Below, piece after piece: positions 1 to 11,400 of a stretch of DNA of 64,000 nucleotides. The notes under the pieces were generated by a model. That model did not search any database. It was not told the DNA's origin and worked only from the letters and a program-made list of their open reading frames with translations. This DNA comes from Lepidurus packardi (lineage: Eukaryota; Arthropoda; Branchiopoda; Notostraca; Triopsidae). The number at the start of each line of letters is the position of its first letter. Position 1 is the stretch's first letter. The translations under genes and the position numbers were made by a program. The DNA lies in contig JAKZAN010000005.1 of the NCBI GenBank assembly GCA_023053545.1, forward strand, positions 2,728,001-2,792,000, in the 5' to 3' direction.

Positions 1-111
1 TAAATCAATCATCCTCAAATTGTCCGATTACAAATGTAACAAACTTACACTTTACAGAGCTTAACGGTGGGAGGAAAGGAAGGTATGCAAAGTTGTGCAA
101 GTAAGCGTGAA

Positions 112-2029
112 TTACTCAACAACGGGCGGTTTGGGAGGAGCATGGGATTGCGATTTGCGTAATTCTACATGACCGTGGCAGTTGTCGCATTCATCTTCAC
201 CTTCCGATGATGAGGACGACTCGTCGAACTTGTGTGGCTTTTTGTAAATGCAGCAACCTACAAACGGAAGCAATGTTAGTTTTATAACCGCTTCACTGAA
301 GAACACAATATTGATTATGTGAGCTCACATTTTGACTTCTTTCGTCCCAGGTTCTCGTTGTCGACCGTCTCTGTGCTCCATCCAACCTTCTTTTCGCATT
401 TAGGTTTGGTCAGGTTTAAGCAGACGCTAGCCTAGTTAATAAAAAGAAAAGCCAAGGTTTATTTCAACTGTGTATTCGATAATAACTTTAACATCACTAT
501 AAACCAACAACTTTTAACTTATAACCCCTTTCTTTATTAGATTATCTATATGCGAATTTTGGTACGCTAACATATCTCGCAGGACGGATCTCGTGTGTTG
601 CCCAAGCAAAGGTGGTGGTTCGAGGCAATCCTCCTTTGAAGCAGAATATTTTACAGCGGGGCCAACCATTCGTATGGTTCCACAACTGGGATGAGGGACT
701 TCCCGAACGAGGTTGTTATGACGAACTTGCTCATCTTCAAACACTTGCTTCATTGTGTTTATGGGCCCATATGGAAAAGAAGCGCCTTCAAAGCGGTCTA
801 GCCAATGCTCTGTGTTTTGCTCAAAGATGACTTTTTTCAACTCCGGAATGAGTAGCGCGCGATTGTGTACTCGCAAAGCATTCGTTTTGAAGCGTTCATC
901 TTCGCCCAAATCTGGGCAACCGAGGCGAGTACACAAGTCTTGAAATTGCTTGTCGCTGCCTGCTCCAATGGTAACATAACCAGAGGACGTCGGAAAGGCT
1001 TCATACGGGACTATACTTGCATGGGCCGTACCCCACCGTTGCGCTTCCTGCTGTCCATTGAGCCAATTGGACCCTATGTTAACTAAACAGGCCACCTGGG
1101 TACTTAGCAAATTAACTTCGACAAGCTGTCCGAGCTGTGTCACGTTTCTTTGCAACAGAGCTGCCATTATAGCTCCGTGTGCGTACAATCCCGTGGCCAA
1201 ATCGGTTAAGGCGACTCCAGTTTTACAAGGCTCTCCCAGCGTTGGTCCCGTAACGTGCATCAAGCCCCCAATGGATGCTGCAATGACATCGTAACCAGAG
1301 CGATGCTGGTAAGGACCCGAAGAACCGTAGCCGGTGATAGAACAGTAGATGAGTCGTGGGTTTTGAGTTTTTAGTTTGTCATATCCCAAGTCCATTGCGT
1401 TAAGTTTGCCCGGGAGATAGTTCTCTATAAATACGTCGCATTGACTCGCTAAACTTGTTACAATCTCCCTGCCTTCGGGTGACTTTATATCGACGCAAAT
1501 GCTTTTCTTGTTACGATTTATACTCAGGAAATAACAACTCTCATTGGCCAAGAAAGGGGGACCCCAAGAACGCGTTTCGTCACCTTTGCCGGGTTGTTCA
1601 ATCTTGATAATTGTGGCTCCCAAATCACCGAGAATCATTGTGCAGTAAGGACCAGCTAATACTCGGGTTAGATCCAGAATTTTGACTCCCTCCAAAGGCT
1701 TTCCTGAATTTTCTGACTTTGGACAGTCGGAGGGAACTGTGGAACCGGTATTAAGGCATTGCACTCGTGTTCGCCAAAGGTAGGGCCAAAATGCTCGACG
1801 AGTTTGCTGCTGAATGCACTTTAATATGACGCCTAGTGTATTCATTACGACTTATATTTGTTTCTTTTTAACACAACTAGCCGAGCGATGATTTAATCAT
1901 CCGACGATGAGGATACACTTTACATGTTCAATTCACAGTAAATTAATAAGATCAACATACCTCCTCGCCAGTCTCCGAGGTTTGAGTCTCAGTAACTGCT
2001 GACGTTGAAGTGGCAGTTTTTGTAGACAT
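112..2029 (-). CDS. PPP1R11: PPP1R11 (protein phosphatase 1 inhibitor-3) orthologue, 3 coding exons
   Basis: Exons on the minus strand are 1961-2029, 329-431 and 112-257. All junctions are GT-AG and the phases agree (0, then 1). Exon 1 encodes an MSTKTATSTSAVTETQTSE-type Ser/Thr-rich start. Exon 2 carries the family signature VGWSTETVDNENLGRKKSK, and exon 3 continues CCCIYKKPHKF, an acidic Ser/Glu patch and a Cys/His pair (CDNCHGH), ending in a Pro-rich tail. This is the whole inhibitor-3 family layout in about 106 residues. Members bind and inhibit PP1 catalytic subunits, and the mammalian protein has also been described as a ubiquitin ligase. The 1.5-kb first intron contains the SUGCT gene on the same strand. 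The start is the first ATG of exon 1. The 3' UTR runs off the left edge of the window. Confidence 0.9.
514..1845 (-). CDS. SUGCT: SUGCT-type succinyl-CoA:glutarate CoA-transferase (CaiB/BaiF class III), intronless
   Basis: A single uninterrupted reading frame of 443 residues. After an Arg-rich N-terminus (about residues 1-45, mitochondrial-presequence-like) comes the class III CoA-transferase fold: LEGVKILDLTRVLAGPYCTM (51-70), GDLGATIIKIEQPGKGDETR (73-92), NRNKKSICVDIKSPEGRE, FIENYLPG and SGYDVIAASIGG. Asp186 in the last motif aligns with the catalytic Asp that forms the acyl anhydride in this family. Length and motif order match SUGCT (C7orf10). The animal enzyme transfers CoA from succinyl-CoA to glutarate in mitochondria as part of lysine/tryptophan breakdown. 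Assignment to SUGCT rather than another family III enzyme rests on overall resemblance. It lies wholly inside intron 1 of PPP1R11 on the same strand and has no introns, unlike most genes in the window, so retroposition is possible. Confidence 0.88.
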   Translation of the reverse strand: MNTLGVILKCIQQQTRRAFWPYLWRTRVQCLNTGSTVPSDCPKSENSGKPLEGVKILDLTRVLAGPYCTMILGDLGATIIKIEQPGKGDETRSWGPPFLANESCYFLSINRNKKSICVDIKSPEGREIVTSLASQCDVFIENYLPGKLNAMDLGYDKLKTQNPRLIYCSITGYGSSGPYQHRSGYDVIAASIGGLMHVTGPTLGEPCKTGVALTDLATGLYAHGAIMAALLQRNVTQLGQLVEVNLLSTQVACLVNIGSNWLNGQQEAQRWGTAHASIVPYEAFPTSSGYVTIGAGSDKQFQDLCTRLGCPDLGEDERFKTNALRVHNRALLIPELKKVIFEQNTEHWLDRFEGASFPYGPINTMKQVFEDEQVRHNNLVREVPHPSCGTIRMVGPAVKYSASKEDCLEPPPLLGQHTRSVLRDMLAYQNSHIDNLIKKGVIS

Positions 2030-2387
2030 GCCTTGTGAATTCTGCAAAGAATGTAGCAGTAATAATAGGTGATTCTCTTCGTTCGCTTTTGTATGTTAAT
2101 TTTTCAGATAAATGTTGATAAAAGATAACCCGGTCGTACTAATTCGTGGCCGGCGAACCGCGCGTAAGTGCAAGCTTTCGGCTACCGTTCATGTTTCTGA
2201 ACGGTAGTTCCTGTAAACTTTTGGCTCAAGTGACTGGCAAATCATGTTACCGTATTTTTATTTTTTTAATTCTCTTATCACCAGAAGTTTATTTTAGAGG
2301 ACTAGAACATTTATTAAGATTCTTTATATTTCCAACATCACATTTAACAAATCTAAAGGCGAATTTCTTTACTGAGCAAGATCTTTG

Positions 2388-2431
2388 CTGACTTAAGGAC
2401 TGCAAGTCGGAACTTGTAGTCCTTAAGTCAG
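2388..2431. repeat. near-perfect 20-bp inverted repeat with 4-nt loop
   Basis: Left arm 2388-2407 begins CTGACTTAAGGACTGC. The right arm 2412-2431 is its reverse complement with one mismatch, around the loop CGGA. The motif GTAGTCCTT recurs just downstream (about 2436 and 2558). The adjoining segment 2461-2580 resembles 38930-39050 (shared TTGGCGCTTAACCAA-like and CCTTGAAAG..GGAACCGT..GTCCTT blocks). The hairpin is therefore probably part of a dispersed repeat. Confidence 0.75.
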
Positions 2432-2910
2432 GGTTCGTAGTCCTTGTGACGTGATTTTTAATACTACTAAGGCACCTTTTAATCTTGTTAGCGCTTAACC
2501 AAAGAGCACACACTATTTGAACTCGAAGTGCTATTGCTCCCTTGAAAGACTGAGGAACCGTAGTCCTTGTATCGCGTTGCACTTGAAAATGCTTTGGCTG
2601 ATACTCTCCAAGTCAAAACTTTGCTGTCCCGGTACGCAAAAAAGAAAAAAAAAAGAAAATGCACCAGGCTATAAAAGCAAAAAGAACTGAGTTCCCTCTT
2701 TGTAGTCTTGTGACATTCATGTTTGGCATCGTAAGCTCTCCCGTTTAGTTTTTTTTTTACCATGGCTGTGTTACTGCAGTATCACGCTGTGTTTGCCTTG
2801 TTTCTGAAAACCTCCCTTGCCATATCTTCCATGTATAACATTGTACGTTTTGTCATTAATAAAAACTTAAAATTCTCCCACTATAACCGACTTTGTAGGA
2901 TGAGAAGATA

Positions 2911-3498
2911 ATGGTAGCGCCAACGAAATTGGTGGGAGGGAACTCCAGAATTTACGGTACCGTCAGTTTTGTGCAAACAACCCCGTCCAGTCCAGTCCGG
3001 TAATCGTGCACGGAACCATCTACGGCCTAAACTCTGGCTTACACGGTCTACATATCCATGAACTATCGAGAAAGTACTACCCAGAGGATCGTGATGTTTG
3101 CGAAATTGTGGGAGGCCATTTTAACCCTTTAGAAGTATAGCGACTTAGAGCCCAGCCCACCGAATTCATCACAAAACTTTCCGACGAATAATACAAGTTT
3201 TGTTGTAGATGGAGCACGGTGGACCCGGTGGTCAAGTTCGACACATTGGTGACCTAGGTAATGTCCTTTCCAAGATCGAGGACGGTGTTCTCAAAAAGCG
3301 GAGATCAACCTCCAGGACAACGTTCTATCCCTGAGCGGCGCTCGAGGCATTATAGGATTTGCGCTTGCTGTTCATGCTTCTACGGACGATTTGGGACGGG
3401 GCAACAATCCAGAATCCAAACTGTACGGCAATGCCGGATCCATGGAGGCCTGTGGCGTCATCGAAGCTGAAAACGAAACTATTCTGAATGCTCGTTAG
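2911..3498 (+). pseudogene. Cu/Zn superoxide dismutase copy with two frame breaks
   Basis: Two exons: 2911-3134 and 3209-3498, separated by a 74-nt GT-AG intron. The translation keeps the SOD order: YGTVSFVQ, GTIYGLNSGLHGLHIHE, CEIVGGHFNPL, EHGGPGGQVRHIGDLGNV, GARGIIGFALAVHA, DDLGRGNNPESKLYGNAG and ACGV. All metal-ligand positions are still present (HIHE, HFNP, HGGP, RHIGD, VHA), as are the disulfide Cys pair. Two breaks interrupt it. One is a 5-bp tandem expansion (GTCCA repeats) near 2985-2998. The other is an indel at the A-run near 3288-3295. The active-site Arg (usually GSR.ACG) is Met here (GSMEACG). The choice between a recently dead copy and an assembly or sequencing fault cannot be settled from the sequence; the Arg change favours relaxed function. 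Confidence 0.75.
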
Positions 3499-5210
3499 AC
3501 ATGTTGACTGAATTGCAGAAAAGTGTAAAAGTTGATGTACATATTTTAGAAACTTGATTCATCAGTTCTTTCTGCAAATTTTATACCTGACATGATTTGA
3601 TGCAAAATTTGTTTTGTACCAAACCCATCCAACTTTTGGTTCGCCGTTCAAGGCTCAGACAAGTTGTACCGTAAATGAAAATTAAAAGTACCCTCATCCT
3701 TGCTTGAGATTCTAGTTTTTGTTGTAAAGTCTGTTGTTATACATAGCACAAATGAATCGCTCCAACTCTGATGAAAAATGGCACGTTTATTTTATTCATT
3801 CTACATGACGGTACCTTTTAAAAGTGTATGCAAATCAAAAAGTTCATGGACTTCCAAGGGCATTTTTGTCATGTTTTTGTTTTTCTTTTAAAATTACTGC
3901 TGCATATTTCGTATTTGCCATACAACCCCAACCTACCGACATTCTCTACAGACGTGAAATGAAACGAAAAAGGAAAAGAAACACTTTCAACAACCACAAC
4001 TCAACCATCAGCAGCCGTGTCTTACAGATTTCCAAAGAGTAATTTGTCTTTTTAAAAAAATTAAAGCTATAGTTTGCCTGCACTATGAAAAAAAAAATTA
4101 AAAAGGATGGATATCAGGAATTTTAGCGAGAGAAAGAGACAAAAACCAAAGGGCAGTGAGATCACCAGCGAAAAAAAAATACAATAAAAAAGTAAAATAA
4201 AGATAAAACTCGGGAATATCCGTATCTGTGGCTGAAACATTTTTTGAGATGGTGTTTTTCTTTTCTATAATGCCAGAAACTTGATTCTTGATATGTGTTA
4301 TGCCATTCCTTAGAGAAAGATATGTAGCACGTGGTTTGAAAACTGCCAAGGCACGCTGGTTTTCACACTTTCCGAATTGAACCGCTGTGGTTGTATCATA
4401 AACTGCCCAAGTGCGAAAAAATTCTTCACGTCAGCTGCAACAGCAGTGTTCGTTATTCTTATTATGGGAAGAACCGTTTGAGTTGGCTATACAACGGAGA
4501 ATATAGGAAGGATCTGTCGGGATTTCTTTTTTTTCTGATTTTTTTTGCAGTGTTGCATTTCAGGCTATTTTTAGACTTTCTATCCTATAAAGAGAGAAAC
4601 CTATTTTATACGTCTTTCAAACTTTCATGCTAAACTATGGGCAACCAAGAAAGTAATGTTCAAAAGAAAACAAAAAATAATCATAAAAATACTAGAAAAG
4701 GAGCATAAACAATAATAAAACAAAAAAAATCAGAGAGGAAACCACAAAAAGGAGGATAAACGAGGAGTTACCACCATTTGCTGTACATATGCCCGGCCTT
4801 TGTCTCTCTTGTCTCTCATTTTGCTGCACGTCACATTAGAATTGGCAAAAGTTTATGAAACCGCTGAATGAAAAAAAAACAAAACAAAAAAAAAACGCGC
4901 TTTTCCTCGCCGTCCTCCTGCATAGTTTGTGTCTCCACGGCATACCATCGGTTTCGGTTTCAAAGTCAACACTGTTCCGAATTTAATCACAAAAGTCTCT
5001 TGGAAGAAAGAGCACTCCGCATTCCCAGAATATCAAGCCGGTAAAAAGAATGGACCGTTTTCTTTAGCTTCAATGATTTGGTAGATGCTGAATGAGCGCG
5101 ATTTTTTTTACACTATTGTCTTCATTGCCAATCAGTGTATGGGTGCGTGTCTGTTTTCATTGATTCACAGCTCTTCGGCTCACTCCCCGTATTTATATAT
5201 ATTTGTCTAT
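3499..5210 (-). other. da 3' UTR candidate and intergenic sequence
   Basis: No convincing coding exon on either strand. The stretch is rich in A-runs and T-runs and lies downstream of the da stop codon (5211). Minus-strand AATAAA signals overlap at 3786-3796 (TTTATTTTATT on plus) and are the best visible candidate for the da polyadenylation signal. If used, the 3' UTR would be about 1.4 kb. Confidence 0.4.
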
Positions 5211-5413
5211 TCACTGTTGGCCATGTTGGAGAGGTCCTTGCTGGGATCCCTGTCCCATGGAGCCAAACGGAATCATGGGAGGTGGAGGTCCCAAATGATG
5301 AGGCGTGCCCATTTTCGGGTTCGGCACGCCTCCCATTGCAACGTTGACGCTTTCATCGGCTTTTTCTTCTTCTCGTCGCTTCAGACATGCTGCTTTGGGG
5401 TTCAAATTACGTT
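5211..5413 (-). CDS. da: da terminal coding exon
   Basis: The acceptor TTCGTAG precedes the split codon that completes [19 protein letters not shown] low-complexity Gly/Pro/Gln tail follows ([20 protein letters not shown] ... PLQHGQQ), with the stop at 5211-5213. Both alternative bHLH exons end in phase 1 and join this exon in frame. Confidence 0.92.
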
Positions 5414-8400
5414 CTACGAACAGACAGAAGATTATGTTAGTATACAATTTCCAACTCAACATTGTACGAATGTGGAAAAAAATAAATAAAGTAAATGAAA
5501 AGGAAAAGAGCAAAGGAGTGGGGTGGTTGGGGCGAGGTCACAAACAGGAAATGCACAAAACGTTACATTCTCACGAGCGTTAATTCCTTTTAAAATCGAG
5601 TGATGATTGCTTGAAAGGCCAAGACAAGACTGAAATATGACCTATTTTTATCAAGCTTTTTCTTTTTAACTTTTGTGGTCCCTCTCTCCCAATCCCCGAA
5701 GCACTCAAGGAATAGCCAGACTGGTATGAGATAGGGCAGGCATTGGTTTTGGATAAAGGGAAGGAGGGGTGGGGAGGGGTAGGGTTGAGGCGCGAATGTA
5801 ATAAGTCAAAGGATGCGCCGGAGGAGATGGGTATTTTGACAAAAGGGTTAAAGGTACCTCTGACTTGCTGTTCCAACTGCATGATGACCTCTACGGCCAT
5901 GTTGAGGATGCCCAGTTTGGTTTGCGGCTTATCCGACTTGAGATGCTGCATACACATGCGGCCCAGTTCCTTGAGCGCTTCGTTGATGTCACGAATACGG
6001 ATCCTGTGTATTAGGAACGGCGGAGGGTAGGGAGGGCGTTGCATGGAGGTGGATTTGGGGTGGGGGAGGGAAATGACGGGGGTACCGAGATTTAAAAGGG
6101 TCAAGTCGAGGAAAGTCGGAAGAAAAGGAAGGAAAAAAAAAGACATTATTGGGACAGTCCCAGGTTCTCACCTCGTACACGTTGCTCTAAAGCAGTAATC
6201 ACTTTGACGGCCGCATCTAACACGGACAATTTCGTTTGGGCCTTATCTTCCGTTATATGCATCATGCACATACGTCCCAATTCTTTAAACGCTTCATTGA
6301 TGTCTCGTACTCGAACACTGGCCGATTATTACAAAGCAAGATTTATAAACACTTGTTTCCAAAGGTTAAAATTTAAAAAAAAAAAAAAAATGCAAGGCCA
6401 TGTCCAATTATTTTTGATAAAAATCTAAACTTGTCAACCGTACTGCTATCAAGTTTAGTTCATGGCTGATAACCCGAACATCCGCCACAAAACACAAAAA
6501 AATGTTACCATAATTGAAAAAAAAATAATTGACTTACCGTTCTCGGGCATTATTAGCTTGTCGTCTTTCCTTTTCTCGGACGACTTTAACGACAGGGTCA
6601 CCGCATTCATCCAACTCTTCATCCCCACTAATAAACGCGCATGGGATAGTGAAAAAAATTGCCAAAAAAAAGGAATTAAAACCAAATTCTCGAACAAGAT
6701 GAAAAGTAATATAGGATATTTCGTAAGGAAATAATAATGCAATGAAAACGAAAGACAAGGCCGATAGCTACGCACTACCTTCGAGATCGCTTGGATCCTT
6801 TTTGGCCATGTGACGAGGAGGTTGGCGTTGCTGGCGTGGACGGTGTCAGGGGCCCGGCTGAGGTAAGATCTTTGCTGTCGCTGCTATCTGGAGCCTCTTT
6901 GCGTTTTTCTAGAAGGGGGAAAATCATGGAGCAAGTTAGTGGCTATTACTTTTTTAAAAAAAGATTTTGTACTACTGCTTTTAGTGGTATAAGTGGTAGT
7001 CGTGCTGGGTTCTCCTTTAAGAGGCACTTCAGGCATGGCTGGTTCTTGGGGATTTGGTACACCCAGATAAGGACCATTACCCACACTACTACTGACCGGA
7101 TGAACCCCCTGTGCGTATGACAACACAAACAGGTGCATTTAGTAAGTTCATTAATTTTCTTTTTTTGGCTCAGGTGCTTTTTTTACCATGTGATCCATAG
7201 GAGGATAGGCGATCATGCCATTAGAGTGATGTGGATGAGCAATTTGGGGCTCTGCATGATTCCGCAAGACGTTGATGGCGTCGTCTAAACGTTCTTCCAT
7301 TCGTGTACCCTGTTGTTATATAAAAGAAGACATTGATAAGTCATCAGTAAATGGCTTTTGGCACTAACATGTTACAAGATCTTGACCCTTCTTTTACCCA
7401 AAGTGAATTCGAGCTCATGCTAATAAAAAAAAGCTAAACAACAAAAAAACTAGGTGCCAACCATACCTCTGCTTGGTTTCTCAGGATGCCAATGGCGTCG
7501 TCCAGTCTTTCCTGCTCAGGCATACGGTTCTACATCGTGCAAAACACACAACAAAAATAAATTCACGCACCACAAGTCATGCAAAGCGCACTCAGACTAC
7601 AAACGGACAAACCTTGGGCAGCAAAAGTGCATTTGACAAGCAAACGCGCTAAAAAATAAATACTCAAAATCACCCAACACCGGACCGCTAGAAAACAAGT
7701 GAAACTATTTACCACCATATGCATATTTCGGTCCCCAAATTGCGGTGAGTTGGTACTGGAGACGGCTGGTCCTTGCCATTGTGGCCCTCCGGGCCCCGCG
7801 AGAGATGTCAACGGCGGTGGCGAGGAAACAGGGGTGGCAGGGTTGGAACTATAGCTGCTTCCACTTTGGTCCGTCGAATAAATCTGCCAACACATAATAA
7901 AAATAAATGAGCAAGTTTCTCGCTTTACATAAATCATTTTTCTCTATTTTTATTGTTTTCTACCGATGCTAAAGCTTTGCCCAACGCATCCCCCGTTTGA
8001 CCGGGTCCGCCTGCCATATTTGGGCTATGATTGTATAAAGGCGAAGCAGTAGGCGGGCCCATGTGTCCAGGTGCAGAGCCGGTCGCGAGGGTTGCTGCTG
8101 AAGGTGCCACATTGCGGAAAGTGGACATGGGCGGCAAGGCGGAGGGCTGGAGTAACGAATCGTCCTGATTTGGCGAAAGGGCGTTATGAGAACCGCCCTG
8201 TACGCCGTGCGGATGGACATATCCCATGGGCATGTCGTGGACGAGAGGGAGTGGAGGAAGCTGCATGCCGTTGCCATGAGGACCTGGACCTTGGCCTGGG
8301 TAAGGACCGGGGTTATTCATGAGGGAGGAGCCAGCGGGAATGTTGGAGTTGTACCCGTAAGGCGTCTGCATCTGGCTCGCTGACGACCAGGGATCGCTGC

Positions 8401-11400
8401 CACCATGATTGCCATCGCCTGAAAAGTAAAAAAAAAAAAAAAGTCACAAAATTAATACGACTTTTTCCTTTTTCAAGATAGCATCACTTTTGATGATATC
8501 AACTGTAGCTAGTTGGCAAACAAGCGACAGGAAAATTCGCAATTTCCTCCGTCCAACTGCGTCGTTACTTCGAGACGAGCTTTATGTGCTGCACGATACC
8601 CCAGCAGTTTTATTAACATGTTCCAGTGCTTACCCATAAAATAATTGTCCCCATAAATCCCGCCAGGTTTCGGAGAGGTGTAGCGAGGAGAGGGGTCTTG
8701 GCCAAAGTCATCTGTTCCATACTGCAAATAAAAATAAATGAAAAAAATTAATTCATCAGTCAGAATCACTTTTGGCAAAGAATTCGTCAGACACACAAAA
8801 TCCCAAACCAACAGTAGCAGAAATCTAACAGAAAAATGAGTGTCAGTTCAAAGAAGGAATGCAGTCAAGATTTCACAGCTTGGCTTTCGTAATTCGCTTT
8901 TTCCTTAAATGCCACTGTCGGAGAAAAGAAGCCTGTCAGAGTAGATTAATTTGGGGAGCGTTTCGTGTCACGCACTTGGCTCATTAGCCTTCCCCCAGGT
9001 CTGGGTCAAGTTAGCCCCGTAATCTGAGAGCTCTCGAGTCTTAGTTGGGAACTGGGCCCTTGCTATAGCACATATTACAGTCTTCCTTCATATGTCAAGG
9101 CATTTATGTTTTGTTTTTTTCCCCTTCGTAATTCAAGACGTAGAGGGAGAGGGGCTTTAGTGTTCCCGGGCCCAAAAACAACTTGCTTGCTCCCCGCAAA
9201 AAATGAAATGACAATTCAAGCCGTGTTGCTGTTGAGTAAATGAGCTTGTTTTTCGGTCCGAAACATAACAAGCGACACCAAAAGAACATATACCCTGACA
9301 AAAAAGGACTTGAGCGCGCTTTCCGGACCAAAATAGCCAAGCACTCAATGCCAAATCCCATTGACCTCTTGCCCTTCTTCAAAATTCCCTGTTCTCCTTT
9401 CCCACTCTTGCCTTTCTACATTAAAGACACAACTATCTACTCAAACTATACTCTCCATCGCATGCAAGGATGACCATTAATAATGAGGACAAGGCGGACC
9501 ACGCAAGGGACTGCTAAGCCCGATGACTGGACTTGCGACATGATTAGAAACAGCCCAGTTCCCCCGACCCACGTTTCCCAACTAACTTTGCTCGATATGA
9601 ATTCAACATGCCGGTTTAATTAGACTTAAAAATAATGCTTAGACAGAATTGAGCTCCTCGAAAGAAAATTCTGGTCATGGCCGACGTGACACACACGTGT
9701 TTCTTTCTCTTTCTCCCCAGCAGAAAAAGGATGGGAACAGCTGTTGTTATCAACGGTTGCATTAGCTTACGGATCATTACAATACAGGTTGCACTTACGG
9801 ATCATTACAATGATAACAACCCGTGTCCACTGAGCTTGATCAAAGTGAACTTTTGTATTGACAAGTCCCTTGTTACCCTGTCTACCTATCTTGTCTCTAA
9901 AGTTTCAGCTCGAGTTGTTTCTAGCCCGCTTTTTACTAAGGCCACGGTATACTGGAACCTCTTATGCCGCTGCAACATGACAAATTTTGATTCAAAAATT
10001 CTAATTCTGTGTCTTACAACCAAGTTGTATAGCGCTTGTATTGTTTTCTAAACATAATTTCTGCCTTTGATAAAAATGATCTACTATTTGCAGTATACGG
10101 TGGCCTTAAGACTATTCACGGCTGTTTGACAAGACAATGTTTATTTGGAGTAGCCATCTCTTACCATACTTAAAGACAGGGGACTTCGAACTGGAGTAGG
10201 ACTCGGTGTCAAAATCCCCGGACTATTACTACTACTACTACCCGTCGAACTATGCGGTGAATTGGAAGACACCGTCGACGCGGTAGTAGCTCCATGATTC
10301 AACGTCGCTTGCCAATGCGGATTTCGACGACGGGCCAAGAATGCTACATTCACATTAGGGTTGCCAGTCACGGACGGCGCACTGCCGCCATTCGTATGCA
10401 TGTCAGTTCGAGGATCCAGTCCGACTCGGCCACTGCCACTGACCAGAGGAGGTATCCGATTGGAGTACGCATCGAAGCAATTGCTGCTTGTTGCTGCTGA
10501 GCCCGATGAACAGTCCGGATGAGCATTATCGCGACTGCCGACCACGACTCCCGAATAATACATGTTTGGGGGGCCTAACCACGAGCCTACTGTCACATTC
10601 GGAGGTGCTGGACCTCGTTTAGGCCCAACACTTCGACTCTTGGCGCCTGGCATGTGCAACAATTTCCAATTCCCCCAACTAGCACACAAAACTCGTTTGA
10701 TTACAAGTTCGCCCCCAACCACCACTTGCTCCAACTTTCTTTTCAAGTTCTCGGCACCAGAAACGAAAGCATTGGCACCTGTATACTCGTGTCCAGATGT
10801 GTTCGCTGAACTTGGTATGACAACCTGTGCGATCGCCAGGTGAACGATTCCGCCACTGCGGCACTGCCTCAGCCAGCCAAGATCGGGTCCCCCTTCTTTT
10901 AACTCAAACTTGGGACCTTTGGAGGTTTGGGCTGGTCTCTCTCTCTGCGTCTTTAGGACTAGCCTCTCTCTCCCTCCCTCTTTCTCTCTTTTGGCTTCTC
11001 AGATTCTCTCTTTTCTTTTCTCGTCTCTGCCCTTCCAGCTACACCTTCCCTCTCTCATTTGGCTATTCCACACACTTATTTTAAGGTTTGCCTCGCATCA
11101 CTGTTTTCCCTAGTTCGCTTTTTTCTGCATTTCCTCACTTTTAATTACGTTTTAATGCTCGCTCCGGTGAGACAGATGCTGTAAAGGGATGCTGTAGAAC
11201 TAAGAATCGTCAGCAGAAACTTGTCGAACTCGAGCAAACCTAAACGAACCAACTACTGAAACTACGTCAATCCAGTCTCTCCTTTTTGCTCTACCTTTCT
11301 ACTTCTCTACGTCCTACGCTGCTCGTTTCTCGGACGACGTGCTTTGCATGGCTAAAACAGCGGCCACGCCTGCCTTGGCACCAAGCAGTCTAGGACCCCA

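Noticed and set aside
2762-2905. Signal-peptide-like start (MA followed by VLLQYHAVFALFL) upstream of the SOD copy
   Set aside because: It ends in a stop before the SOD homology, no donor links it in frame, and the SOD frame has its own ATG at 2911.
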